Source: CAYSCZ01 sp964429655 (GTDB lineage: Bacteria; Bacteroidota; Bacteroidia; Cytophagales; Cyclobacteriaceae). From it: 43,504 nt of DNA. The position numbers and the translations under genes were made by a program. Below the pieces are notes generated by a model. That model worked only from the letters and a program-made list of their open reading frames with translations, made no database searches and was not told where the DNA came from. Positions 6,432 to 15,577 of this stretch are shown here, piece after piece. Every line of letters starts with the position of its first letter. The stretch's first letter is position 1. The stretch is from positions 1 through 43,504 of the forward strand of contig CAYSCZ010000023.1 in assembly GCA_964429655.1 (NCBI GenBank), in the 5' to 3' direction.

Positions 6432-9245
6432 CTATCTACTTAGATAGAAGTTACGTTCTGAATAAATATCTAAGAAATAATCATCCATTAAATCATCAAT
6501 AAAATAGATTGCTTCTCCTGTAGACTTCATTTCCGGCCCGAGTTCTTTGTTGACGCCGGGGAGCTTTTCAAATGAAAATATTGGTTCTTTGATGGCATAT
6601 CCATGCTTATATGGATTGAACTCGAAGTCTTTTATTTTTTTCTCTCCGAGCATGATTTTGGTAGCGTAATTCACATAAGGTTCCCGGTAGGCTTTGCAAA
6701 TAAAAGGCACCGTCCTGGAAGCCCTTGGATTTGCTTCAATGATATACACTTTATCGTCTTTTATGGCAAATTGAATATTAATTAAACCTTTAGTGCTTAA
6801 GGCTAAAGCTATCCTTTTGGTATATTCCTCAATTTGTCTTAATACAAAATCTCCGATATTAAAAGGTGGCAATACTGCATATGAATCGCCAGAGTGAATA
6901 CCAGCAGGTTCGATATGCTGCATAACCCCTATGATGTAAACTTCCTCACCGTCACATATGGCATCAGCTTCAGCTTCAATGGCCCCCTCCAGAAAATGAT
7001 CAAGCAAAAGACGGTTTCCGGGTATTTCCTGCAACACATCAACCACATGCTCCTCCAGTTCCTGCTCATTGATCACAATTTTCATGCTTTGACCGCCAAG
7101 CACATAAGATGGTCTTACCAATAATGGAAAACCAATCTCTTTGCTTAGTTCCAATGCTTCGTCAGCATTTTCTGCTGTCCCGAATTCCGGATAAGGGATA
7201 TTCTGCTCTCTAAGTAAAGTTGAGAAGCGGCCACGATCTTCCGCAAGATCAAGCGATTTATAAGGCGTGCCAATGATAGGAATGCCATATCTATCGAGCT
7301 TTTCCGAAAGCTTAAGTGCCGTTTGCCCTCCTAATTGAACGATAACGCCTTCCGGCTTTTCATGAAGGATAATATCGTAAATATATTCCCAGAAAACAGG
7401 TTCAAAATAAAGTTTATCCGCCACATCAAAATCAGTGGAAACAGTTTCCGGATTACAATTAATCATAATTGTCTCATATCCACATTCCTTGGCAGCAAGA
7501 ACACCATGCACGCAGGAATAGTCAAATTCAATACCCTGACCTATTCTATTGGGCCCCGACCCTAAAACGATTATTTTTTTCTTGTCAGAAGCCACGGACT
7601 CTGACTCTTCCTCTATGGTTGAAAAATAAAAGGGGGTTTTAGCTTCAAATTCAGCAGCACATGTGTCCACAAGCTTATAAACCCTTTTAATGCCCATTTC
7701 ATTTCTCTTATTATAAACTTCACTTTCCCAACACTTTAACAGATGGGCTATTTGCCTGTCTGCATAGCCTTTTTCTTTCGCTTCAAGCATCAAATGTCTG
7801 GGAATTGTATCGATATTATATCCCTCCAATTCATTTTCCAAGGCTATTAACTCTTCAATCTGATAAAGGAACCAAGGATCAATTTTGGTTAACTTCTGAA
7901 TGGTCTTAAAGGGTATCCCTAATTTAAACGCATCATAAATGTGAAATAGCCTGTTCCAGCTGGGCCATTCCAGGCTTTTGATTATGGCCTCCCTATCGGT
8001 TAATTCCCTTCCGTCGGCACCTAACCCGTTTCTGTTGATCTCTAAAGATTGACAGGTTTTTTGAAGCGCTTCCTGGAAATTTCTACCTATCCCCATTGCT
8101 TCTCCCACTGACTTCATTTGCAAGCCGAGATCTTTATCAACGCCTTTAAATTTACTGAAATTCCAACGAGGCACTTTTACGATCACATAATCAAGGGCTG
8201 GCTCAAAACAAGCTGAGGTATCACCGGTGATGGCATTTACTAGCTCATCTAAGTTATATCCAATGGCTAATTTTGCAGCTACTTTAGCAATGGGGTAACC
8301 GGTGGCTTTTGAAGCTAAGGCTGAAGAACGGGAAACCCTGGGATTAATTTCGATGCCAATAATACTCTCATCTTCCGGATTCACAGCAAACTGCACATTA
8401 CATCCTCCTGCAAAATGACCAATACCATTCATCATTTTCTTTGCCAGGTCTCTCATTTCCTGGTAAACAGTGTCGGGTAATGTCATGGCAGGCGCAACAG
8501 TTATCGAATCACCGGTATGAATACCCATGGGGTCAAAATTCTCTATGGAGCAAATGATGACTATATTATTTAGATTATCCCTGATAAGCTCTAATTCAAA
8601 TTCTTTCCAACCTAAAATGGACTGCTCAATCAATACCTCATGGACCGGAGACATATGCAATCCTCTATTCAGGGCTTTCTCAAACTGCGCATGACTATGC
8701 ACAAACCCCCCTCCTGTGCCACCAAGTGTGTATGATGGCCTGATCACCAACGGGAACCCTATCTCCTGGGCAATTTCTTTCCCTTGCAGGAAACTTGTTG
8801 CAGTCCTTCCCTCGCTGACATTCACCCCAAGTTCAATCATCTTTAACCGGAACTTCTCTCGGTCCTCGGTTGTCTCTATGGACTCAATGTTGACACCGAT
8901 CATTTTTACATTATATTTTTCCCATATCCCGGCCTTGTTGCATTCTATGGCAAGGTTTAAGGCTGTTTGGCCACCCATTGTCGGCAGGACAGCATCTATG
9001 TTATGCTTTTCTAATATTTCCCGAATAGATTTTTTTGTGAGCGGTTTTAAGTAAATATTATCTGCCGTGACCGGGTCGGTCATTATCGTGGCTGGATTGG
9101 AATTTATTAGGGTAACCTCAATCCCTTCCTCCCTTAATGACCGTGCTGCCTGGGAACCGGAATAATCAAACTCGCAGGCCTGGCCAATAATAATTGGTCC
9201 GCTACCGATAATAAGAACTGATTTTATTGAATGATCTCTGGGCAT
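6432..9245 (-). CDS. carB: Carbamoyl-phosphate synthase large subunit, short form
   Basis: 937 residues. It makes carbamoyl phosphate for arginine and pyrimidine synthesis with the glutaminase subunit CarA, which is not in this window. Two homologous halves are clear. The first opens SVLIIGSGPIIIGQACEFDY and has an ATP-grasp region with RPSYTLGGTGGG; the second opens KIIVLGSGPNRIGQGIEFDY and has RPSYVLGGQSM. The protein ends near LPGVNKELGPEMKSTGEA...NFYLSR. The E. coli enzyme is 1073 residues, and its last ~137 form the MGS-like allosteric domain that binds UMP, IMP and ornithine; that domain is missing and no in-frame remnant follows. A Bacteroidota-type promoter is visible upstream (9280-9311). 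Short CarB forms probably occur in related lineages, so I treat this as natural rather than as damage. Confidence 0.95.
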   Translation of the reverse strand: MPRDHSIKSVLIIGSGPIIIGQACEFDYSGSQAARSLREEGIEVTLINSNPATIMTDPVTADNIYLKPLTKKSIREILEKHNIDAVLPTMGGQTALNLAIECNKAGIWEKYNVKMIGVNIESIETTEDREKFRLKMIELGVNVSEGRTATSFLQGKEIAQEIGFPLVIRPSYTLGGTGGGFVHSHAQFEKALNRGLHMSPVHEVLIEQSILGWKEFELELIRDNLNNIVIICSIENFDPMGIHTGDSITVAPAMTLPDTVYQEMRDLAKKMMNGIGHFAGGCNVQFAVNPEDESIIGIEINPRVSRSSALASKATGYPIAKVAAKLAIGYNLDELVNAITGDTSACFEPALDYVIVKVPRWNFSKFKGVDKDLGLQMKSVGEAMGIGRNFQEALQKTCQSLEINRNGLGADGRELTDREAIIKSLEWPSWNRLFHIYDAFKLGIPFKTIQKLTKIDPWFLYQIEELIALENELEGYNIDTIPRHLMLEAKEKGYADRQIAHLLKCWESEVYNKRNEMGIKRVYKLVDTCAAEFEAKTPFYFSTIEEESESVASDKKKIIVLGSGPNRIGQGIEFDYSCVHGVLAAKECGYETIMINCNPETVSTDFDVADKLYFEPVFWEYIYDIILHEKPEGVIVQLGGQTALKLSEKLDRYGIPIIGTPYKSLDLAEDRGRFSTLLREQNIPYPEFGTAENADEALELSKEIGFPLLVRPSYVLGGQSMKIVINEQELEEHVVDVLQEIPGNRLLLDHFLEGAIEAEADAICDGEEVYIIGVMQHIEPAGIHSGDSYAVLPPFNIGDFVLRQIEEYTKRIALALSTKGLINIQFAIKDDKVYIIEANPRASRTVPFICKAYREPYVNYATKIMLGEKKIKDFEFNPYKHGYAIKEPIFSFEKLPGVNKELGPEMKSTGEAIYFIDDLMDDYFLDIYSERNFYLSR

Positions 9246-9279
9246 ATAAATTCTTTTAAGAGGGGCAAATCGAATGGAG

Positions 9280-9311
9280 CAAAACTATTATTAAATAGTT
9301 ATATTCTAAAA
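9280..9311 (-). promoter_or_regulatory. Candidate Bacteroidota-type promoter for carB
   Basis: On the minus strand TAGTTTTG (9287-9280) fits the TAnnTTTG -7 box exactly, with TTTT (9311-9308) 20 bases upstream as a one-mismatch -33 box (consensus TTTG). The predicted start site lies about 30 bases before the carB ATG. Confidence 0.42.
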
Positions 9312-9376
9312 CCTTTAATATGATATCCATTTTATTACTTGGATTAAATTGTAAGGCATTACCCTTAAGGATTATA

Positions 9377-9551
9377 TTTAACCCAGATTTGTCATTGGAA
9401 TTTTGTCATGAAGGGTTAAAGCCCAAAAATCAGGCACTTAGGTCGAGGAGGCATAGCATCGCTATGGTGACGAGCCAATAACATGTTAAGTGTCTGATTT
9501 GAAGCGATTAAACCATGTAATAGAAAGTCTAATGACAATTCTGGGTTTAAT
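9377..9551 (+). repeat. Complete dispersed element with terminal inverted repeats and nested palindromes
   Basis: About 175 bases. The ends are imperfect inverted repeats: ATTTAACCCAGATTTGTCAT on the left against the reverse complement of ATGACAATTCTGGGTTTAAT on the right. Inside is a second inverted pair, TCAGGCACTTA (9430-9440) and TAAGTGTCTGA (9487-9497), and at the centre CATAGC-ATC-GCTATG (9452-9466). No coding sequence is present. Half copies lie at both window edges (1-53 and 43451-43504), so the element is dispersed. This architecture fits a non-autonomous MITE-like or REP-like element, but no transposase is in the window to assign it. It fills most of the carB/regulator gap; the rest (9246-9376) holds the carB promoter. 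Confidence 0.8.
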
Positions 9552-9566
9552 TATTAAACACAAGAT

Positions 9567-12551
9567 ATGCGGAGCATTATCACCACCATATTCATGCTGG
9601 CTTTTTGCGTGCTCAAGGGCCAAAGCGTAATTATTGATAGCCTGCAAAACAGAATCGGTTCTTTAGAAAATGATACTTCGAAAGTTAAATCCTTAAATAA
9701 ACTAGCTTTTGAATACAGAACGGTAGATCCTGCTAAAACAATTAGCTATGGTGAGGAAGCCTTGAAAATAGCTGAAGATTTGAATTACAAAAAAGGTCAG
9801 GCCGATGCTTTCAGAGTAATCAGCATTGGGAATATCATTTCTGGCGATAATGCGAAAGCAAAAGATTTAGCCATATCCGCAATCCAAATATCCAAGAGCA
9901 TTGATTATAAAACCAACCTTGCCAGCATGGAAAACATCGTGGGTATTATATTTCAAAATTGGGGCTTATATGATTCAGCATTAACGCACTTCCAAAAAGC
10001 TGCCAAAACACAGACACTGCTTGATAATTCGGTTGCCAGAGCAGGGGTAGTAAGCAACATTGGATTAATATACCAGGAAAAAGGTGAGGATGTAAAAGCG
10101 TTACAATCATTTCAGGAATCACTTCAAATATATGAGGAGGTAAATAACCTAATCGGTATCGTCAGCCTTCTTAATAATATTGGTGTAATTTATCAACAGC
10201 AAAAAAATTATGAAAAGGCACTGTACAGTTATAAAAAGGCCTTAGCGATGGAAAAGCCTAAGAATAGGCCAATAAATGAAGCAAAATTAAACGGCAATAT
10301 CGGGGAGGTCTATTTATCATTAAGTGCTTATGACTCTGCTTTATATTATCTTAATAGTGCACTTAACATCTATGGTGCAGTAGGGGCAAAATGTGAAATA
10401 GCCCGGGTATATTGGGCCCTAGGTATAACAACATTTGAATTAAATGAACTTGTCAAATCGGAGCTATTTTTAAACACAGCATTGCAGACAGCTGATGCCT
10501 GCAGCGATAGGCAAATTATGGTTAAGGCCAACCTGGGCTTAGGATCTGTAATGATGAAACTCAATAAAGGCGATCAAGCCATGATATATTATTCAAAAGC
10601 ATTTCTGGACGCTAAGTCTGTTGGTCTAAAAAGTGAACTGAGCGGGGCAGCTTTGGCGCTTTATAAAATCTATAAGCAGCAATCCAATTACCAAAAGGCG
10701 CTCTCCTATCATGAAATATTCCAGATGACCAGTGATTCATTAATAAATGAAGAAAACATTAAGAATCTCACTTTAGTGGAAGCGCATTATGAATTTGAAA
10801 AAGAAAGTGCTTTAGCACGGATTCAAGCCGAGAAAGAAAAAATTGCTTTGGAAGCAAGCATCCAACAAGAAAAATCATTCCGAAATATAGCAATGATAAC
10901 CTCCGGACTGCTAATGATCATCGTCCTGCTCACCGGATATGCTTTTAAAATAAAACATGATTCCAATAAACAATTAAAGGCTCAAAATGACAAAATAGCA
11001 ACCCAGGCAAATGAACTAGAAAGCCTAAACAAGATGAAATCGAAATTCTTCACCAGTATCTCTCATGAGTTTAAAACCCCATTAACATTAATCCTTGGAC
11101 TGACCGAGCAATTGCAAAAAAAAGTTATCAAAAACGATACCTACAAAAAATTAGCAATTGTCGATGATAACGCAAAAAAACTATTTAAACTTATAGATGA
11201 ATTATTGGATTTATCTAAGCTTGAATCTGATAAAATCAGCTTAGCTATGGAAAACTTACATATCCTACCACTTCTCGACAGACTGCTAAGCTCTTTTGAA
11301 TCATTAACTCAATCGAAAAGTATCAAGCTTAAGTTTGAGTTTTTAGAGGATGCCGACAAAGCTATAGTTTCAATAGACACTCCAAGGTTTGAAAAGATTA
11401 TTAACAATCTGGTTTTCAATGCTATAAAATACACTGAAGAGAATGGTGAAATCAACGTGCGCAGTAAACTAAGTGAAAACAGAAATAATTTTTTAATAGA
11501 AATTACTGACAATGGCATTGGAATTTCCGAGGAGGATCTTCCGTATGTTTTCGACCGGTTCTACCAGTCATCACAAAATCAATACTACAAAGACCCGGGT
11601 ACAGGAATAGGCTTATCCTTATCCAAGGAGTTAACCGAACAACATGGAGGAGCCATTAGCGTGGAAAGTACTTTAGGTGTCGGGACAACTTTTAAACTGA
11701 GTTTCCCAATGGTTGCGATTAAAGAAGCTGAAGAAATAACCCCAATAGATAATGAAAGCGAAGAAGAAAGTTTTGAGCTTAAGTTTAATAACCTGGCAGG
11801 CAAAGAGCGGCCAACTGCACTTATCGTTGAAGACCATGATCTTATGCGGGATTATATTGGGAGTGTCTTATCAGAAAATTTCGAAATTACCAATGCCGAA
11901 AATGGAAAAGTAGCTTTAGGTATTTTAAAAGACCAAAAAGTAGACCTTGTCATAACAGATCTGATGATGCCAGAAATGGACGGTGGTCAATTCATAGAGA
12001 TGGTGAAATCGAATGATGAAATCAGCACTATACCCCTCATTGTACTATCAGCCAAAACAGAAGAACAGGAAAAGTTAAATCTACTAAGGCTGGGTATTGA
12101 TGATTACATCTACAAACCATTCAGCGAAAGTGAACTTAAGGTAAGGGCTTTTAATCTCATTCAAAATTTCATTAACAGAAAGCGTAAAGAATTCACAGCC
12201 TACGTACCAGAAGTATCTGAAGATCCGGGGGAACAATTTTTAAATAAATTAAAAAATTACGTAGAAAACAAGATCGGAGATTTCAATATTTCGGTAAGCG
12301 CATTGGCAGACCATGCTGCCATGAGTGAGCGGCAACTTTACAGAAAGTTAGGCTCTCTTACAGGGCTAACCCCTGCGAACCTAATCAAGGAAGTGAAGCT
12401 GAACAAAGCCATGGAATACCTAAGAACAAAGAAGATAAATAAAGTATCTGAGGTTGCCTCAATGGTGGGCTACGACAGTACATCATACTTCAGTCGTCAA
12501 TTCCAACAAAGATTTGGTACCAGGCCTTCAGATTACATCAGCAAGTTCTAA
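9567..12551 (+). CDS. One-protein two-component regulator: TPR sensor, histidine kinase, receiver, AraC DNA-binding domain
   Basis: 994 residues. In order: signal peptide (1-19), tetratricopeptide repeats (about 50-395) that form a periplasmic sensor, a short coiled coil (about 405-435), one membrane helix (about 440-462), a HisKA domain with SISHEFKTPLTL (phospho-acceptor His500), a HATPase domain (NLVFNAIKY, DNGIGISEEDLPYVFDRFY, GTGIGLSLSKEL), a receiver domain with VITDLMMPEMDG (Asp798) and Lys in YIYKPF, and a C-terminal AraC/HTH_18 pair ending SYFSRQFQQRFGTRPSDYI. It should sense a periplasmic or envelope signal and bind DNA directly. It has no obvious partner operon: carB is divergent upstream and lpd convergent downstream, with a 4-base tail overlap. 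Its ATG lies 15 bases past the repeat element, so its promoter or leader must include that element. Confidence 0.93.
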   Translation: MRSIITTIFMLAFCVLKGQSVIIDSLQNRIGSLENDTSKVKSLNKLAFEYRTVDPAKTISYGEEALKIAEDLNYKKGQADAFRVISIGNIISGDNAKAKDLAISAIQISKSIDYKTNLASMENIVGIIFQNWGLYDSALTHFQKAAKTQTLLDNSVARAGVVSNIGLIYQEKGEDVKALQSFQESLQIYEEVNNLIGIVSLLNNIGVIYQQQKNYEKALYSYKKALAMEKPKNRPINEAKLNGNIGEVYLSLSAYDSALYYLNSALNIYGAVGAKCEIARVYWALGITTFELNELVKSELFLNTALQTADACSDRQIMVKANLGLGSVMMKLNKGDQAMIYYSKAFLDAKSVGLKSELSGAALALYKIYKQQSNYQKALSYHEIFQMTSDSLINEENIKNLTLVEAHYEFEKESALARIQAEKEKIALEASIQQEKSFRNIAMITSGLLMIIVLLTGYAFKIKHDSNKQLKAQNDKIATQANELESLNKMKSKFFTSISHEFKTPLTLILGLTEQLQKKVIKNDTYKKLAIVDDNAKKLFKLIDELLDLSKLESDKISLAMENLHILPLLDRLLSSFESLTQSKSIKLKFEFLEDADKAIVSIDTPRFEKIINNLVFNAIKYTEENGEINVRSKLSENRNNFLIEITDNGIGISEEDLPYVFDRFYQSSQNQYYKDPGTGIGLSLSKELTEQHGGAISVESTLGVGTTFKLSFPMVAIKEAEEITPIDNESEEESFELKFNNLAGKERPTALIVEDHDLMRDYIGSVLSENFEITNAENGKVALGILKDQKVDLVITDLMMPEMDGGQFIEMVKSNDEISTIPLIVLSAKTEEQEKLNLLRLGIDDYIYKPFSESELKVRAFNLIQNFINRKRKEFTAYVPEVSEDPGEQFLNKLKNYVENKIGDFNISVSALADHAAMSERQLYRKLGSLTGLTPANLIKEVKLNKAMEYLRTKKINKVSEVASMVGYDSTSYFSRQFQQRFGTRPSDYISKF

Positions 12552-13945
12552 ATATGCAAAGGTCTACGCTCTGTTGCTGCCAAGGCAGCTTCTTTAACTG
12601 CCTCCATGTAAGTTGGGTGGGCATGTGACATCCGGGCTACATCTTCAGCTGATGCCCTGTACTCCATGGCAGTAACGCCGGCAGCTATCATATCTGCGGC
12701 ACGGGCACCGATGATATGCATCCCCAGGATTTCATCTGTTTCTTTATCTGCTAAAATTTTAACCAAACCTTCGATGTCCATGCTTGCCCTTGCCCTTCCG
12801 AGTGCTTTGTAAGGAAATGAGCCTACTTTATATCCCCGCTTCATTTCTTTAAGCTGCTCTTCGGTATAACCTACAGATGCCACCTCAGGCCAGGTATAAA
12901 CAACTCCAGGTATAAGCAAATGATTGATATGAGGTTTTTCTCCGGCGATTTGCTCCGCTACAAAAATCCCCTCTTCCTCTGCTTTATGAGCCAGCATAGC
13001 TCCTTTAATAACATCGCCAATCGCATAAATCCCATCAGCGGGTGTATGAAAATGGTCATCAACTGCTATCCTGCCCCTATCATCTTTATTAATACCCACA
13101 TTTTCCAAATGTAATGAATCAGTGTAAGGCTTTCTCCCTATCGCTACCAGGCAATAATCTGAAGAAAAATCTATGGTTTCCTCTTTTTTGTTAACCGCTT
13201 TGATATTGATCTTATCACCATCTCTTTTCACCTCGGTCACTTTATGGCTCATGAAAAATTTAAATCCTAATTTCTTTAAGGATTTTCGCAATTCTTTACC
13301 CATGGTCCTATCCATAGATGGAATTATTTCATCCATAAACTCAATGACCGTTATTTCTGAACCTAACCTGGCATATACTGATCCTATTTCCATACCTATT
13401 ACGCCGCCTCCAATAATTATCATATGCTTGGGTACTTCCTTTAATTCAAGCGATTCGGTGCTGGTGATGATCCTTTCTCTATCGAGATCAATAAAAGGAA
13501 GGTTGGCCGGTTCTGATCCGGTGGCAATGATTGTGTGCCTGGTTTCAATAATCTTTTCCTTTCCTTCATCATCTAAAACCTTGATATTGTTTTTATTAAC
13601 AAATGATCCATGCCCTTTGATAACCTCAATTTGATTTTTGTTCATGAGAAAATCTACGCCTCCCACCGTTTGATCTACCACCTCCTGCTTGCGTTTGATC
13701 ATTTGTGGTAGGTTTACTTTCAGATCTTTAAGATCAATTCCATGCTGTTTAAATGTTTTATTTGCATTATGAAAATGCTCGGATGAATCAAGCATAGCCT
13801 TTGAGGGTATACAACCAACATTCAGGCATGTGCCCCCCAGTGTTTTGTTTTTTTCTATGATCGCTGTTTTAAGGCCCAGCTGTGCGCATCTAATCGCTGC
13901 CACATATCCTCCAGGACCCGAACCGATTACGGTTACATCATACAT
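12548..13945 (-). CDS. lpd: Dihydrolipoyl dehydrogenase (E3)
   Basis: 465 residues. This FAD enzyme reoxidises dihydrolipoyl groups of 2-oxoacid dehydrogenase complexes with NAD+. The FAD motif VIGSGPGGYVAA starts at residue 6, the redox-active disulfide is GGTCLNVGC (Cys40 and Cys45), the NAD-binding motif is IIIGGGVIGMEIGSVYARLG, and the C-terminal active-site pair is His443 and Glu448 in HPTYMEAVKEAAL. The length is normal for the family. It is the third gene after sucA and odhB, 25 bases behind odhB, so the operon encodes E1, E2 and E3 of one complex; the same E3 probably also serves the branched-chain complex. It overlaps the convergent regulator gene by 4 bases, leaving no room for an intergenic terminator. 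Confidence 0.96.
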   Translation of the reverse strand: MYDVTVIGSGPGGYVAAIRCAQLGLKTAIIEKNKTLGGTCLNVGCIPSKAMLDSSEHFHNANKTFKQHGIDLKDLKVNLPQMIKRKQEVVDQTVGGVDFLMNKNQIEVIKGHGSFVNKNNIKVLDDEGKEKIIETRHTIIATGSEPANLPFIDLDRERIITSTESLELKEVPKHMIIIGGGVIGMEIGSVYARLGSEITVIEFMDEIIPSMDRTMGKELRKSLKKLGFKFFMSHKVTEVKRDGDKINIKAVNKKEETIDFSSDYCLVAIGRKPYTDSLHLENVGINKDDRGRIAVDDHFHTPADGIYAIGDVIKGAMLAHKAEEEGIFVAEQIAGEKPHINHLLIPGVVYTWPEVASVGYTEEQLKEMKRGYKVGSFPYKALGRARASMDIEGLVKILADKETDEILGMHIIGARAADMIAAGVTAMEYRASAEDVARMSHAHPTYMEAVKEAALAATERRPLHI

Positions 13946-13970
13946 AAGATATTTGTTATTTTGTTACTTA

Positions 13971-15524
13971 CTAAATTCCCAACAATAATCTGGAAGGATC
14001 TTCAATTAATTCTTTTACTCTAACCAAAAAGCTGACCGATTCACGTCCATCAATGATTCGATGATCATATGAAAGCGCCAGATACATCATTGGTCTGATC
14101 ACAATTTCACCATCCACAACCACCGGCCTTTGTAAGATATTGTGCATACCCAAAATAGCCGATTGAGGAGAATTTATGATAGGCGTAGACATCATCGATC
14201 CAAAGATGCCTCCATTCGTTATGGTGAAGGTGCCTCCCTGCATTTCTTCAATGCTTAACTTACCGTCCCTTGCCTTTGTAGCCAGGTTCACAACTTCTTT
14301 TTCGATTTCATGAAACCCAAGTCTCTCAGCATTTCTGATAACCGGAACTACTAATCCCCTTGGTGATGAAACAGCAATGGAGATATCGCAGTAATGATTA
14401 TAAATAATCTCCTTCTCCTCAAAATATGCATTAACCGATGGCCAATCCTCAAGTGCCATACAGCAGGCTTTGGCAAAAAAAGACATGAATCCTAATCCAA
14501 CTTCATACTTTTCTTTGAACGACTCCTTATATTTCTTTCTCAGATCCATAATCGGCTTCATATCCACCTCGTTGAATGTGGTGAGCATTGCGGTATCGTT
14601 TTTTACCGATACCAATCGCCTGGCAACTGTTTTTCTAAGTTGTGAAACCCTTTCTTTCGATTGGTTACGATTTTCTGATCTTTGACTGGAAGATAGGGCC
14701 GGTACAGGTTCTGCCTGACTGGCAGCGGCTGGTGATGCTGTCTTTGGTTTTTCTTTAGGAGCCTTTTTTTCAGCTTTTAATGCATCCTCTTTAGTTATTC
14801 TGCCGTCCCTACCGGTTCCGTTGACTTCACCAGGAGCTATACTTTTTTCAGCAAGTATTTTAGCAGCAGCCGGGGATGCATGAGCGGTGGCATAAGTTGG
14901 TTTAGCAGTTGGTGATTCAGCTTTAGGATCAATGCTTATGTCAGAGGGAGATGATTCTTTAGAGGAAGATGATTCAGTAACTTCAATTTTGCATACCAAT
15001 GCACCTATTTCTAGGGTGCTGCCTTCCTCAGCTTCAATTCTCAATATTCCTGAGGCTTCGGCTGTCAGTTCAAATGTTGCCTTATCAGATTCTATCTCGG
15101 CGATTGGTTCGTCAAGTTCAACCTGCTCACCGTCAGGTTTTAACCATGAAGCAATTACTACTTCGTTTATCGATTCACCAACCGTAGGGATTTTCATCTC
15201 CAAAACTTGACCGTGCTTCGCTGAACTTTTTGATGATGGCTCCTCTTCTACCTGATCGGGCTTTCCGTTAGACGCTTTGGCTGCTGAGGTATCTATTTCT
15301 GCTATAATCGAACCCACTTCCAATGTATCACCTTCTTCCGCTCTAATGTGTAATGTACCGGCAGCTTCGGCGTTTAATTCGAAGGTAGCTTTGTCAGACT
15401 CTAATTCGCAGATTATCTCATCCATCTCTACGTAATCACCCTCGCTTTTAGTCCACTGTGAAATGGTGACCTCAGCAATTGACTCGCCTACTGATGGCAC
15501 TTTAATTTCTAAACTCATGGCCAT
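13971..15524 (-). CDS. odhB: Dihydrolipoyl succinyltransferase, E2 of 2-oxoglutarate dehydrogenase, with two lipoyl domains
   Basis: 517 residues. Two N-terminal lipoyl domains (about 5-80 and 108-182) each carry the ESDKATFEL lipoylation motif, with Lys45 and Lys148. A Ser/Glu/Lys-rich linker follows, then the peripheral subunit-binding domain (about 217-250, ASPAAAKILAEK to DGRITKEDAL), a Pro/Ala/Glu linker, and the acyltransferase core with YDHRIIDGRES (His488, Asp492). It forms the core of the complex and passes succinyl groups to CoA. E. coli SucB has a single lipoyl domain, so the duplication is a visible difference. The gene lies between sucA (53 bases) and lpd (25 bases). An alternative start two codons downstream (MSLEIKVPSVGES) is equally plausible. 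Confidence 0.95.
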   Translation of the reverse strand: MAMSLEIKVPSVGESIAEVTISQWTKSEGDYVEMDEIICELESDKATFELNAEAAGTLHIRAEEGDTLEVGSIIAEIDTSAAKASNGKPDQVEEEPSSKSSAKHGQVLEMKIPTVGESINEVVIASWLKPDGEQVELDEPIAEIESDKATFELTAEASGILRIEAEEGSTLEIGALVCKIEVTESSSSKESSPSDISIDPKAESPTAKPTYATAHASPAAAKILAEKSIAPGEVNGTGRDGRITKEDALKAEKKAPKEKPKTASPAAASQAEPVPALSSSQRSENRNQSKERVSQLRKTVARRLVSVKNDTAMLTTFNEVDMKPIMDLRKKYKESFKEKYEVGLGFMSFFAKACCMALEDWPSVNAYFEEKEIIYNHYCDISIAVSSPRGLVVPVIRNAERLGFHEIEKEVVNLATKARDGKLSIEEMQGGTFTITNGGIFGSMMSTPIINSPQSAILGMHNILQRPVVVDGEIVIRPMMYLALSYDHRIIDGRESVSFLVRVKELIEDPSRLLLGI

Positions 15525-15577
15525 AATTTTAAGATACTAATATTATCTTTTTAGTTTTATTTGGTTTTACTTCAATA

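Noticed and set aside
9377..9551. Repeat as a carB or regulator attenuator only
   Set aside because: Half copies at both window ends show that it is dispersed and not specific to this gap.
13173..13634. 153-codon plus-strand frame
   Set aside because: Shadow of lpd on the other strand; low-complexity Ser/Leu/Ile composition with no motif.
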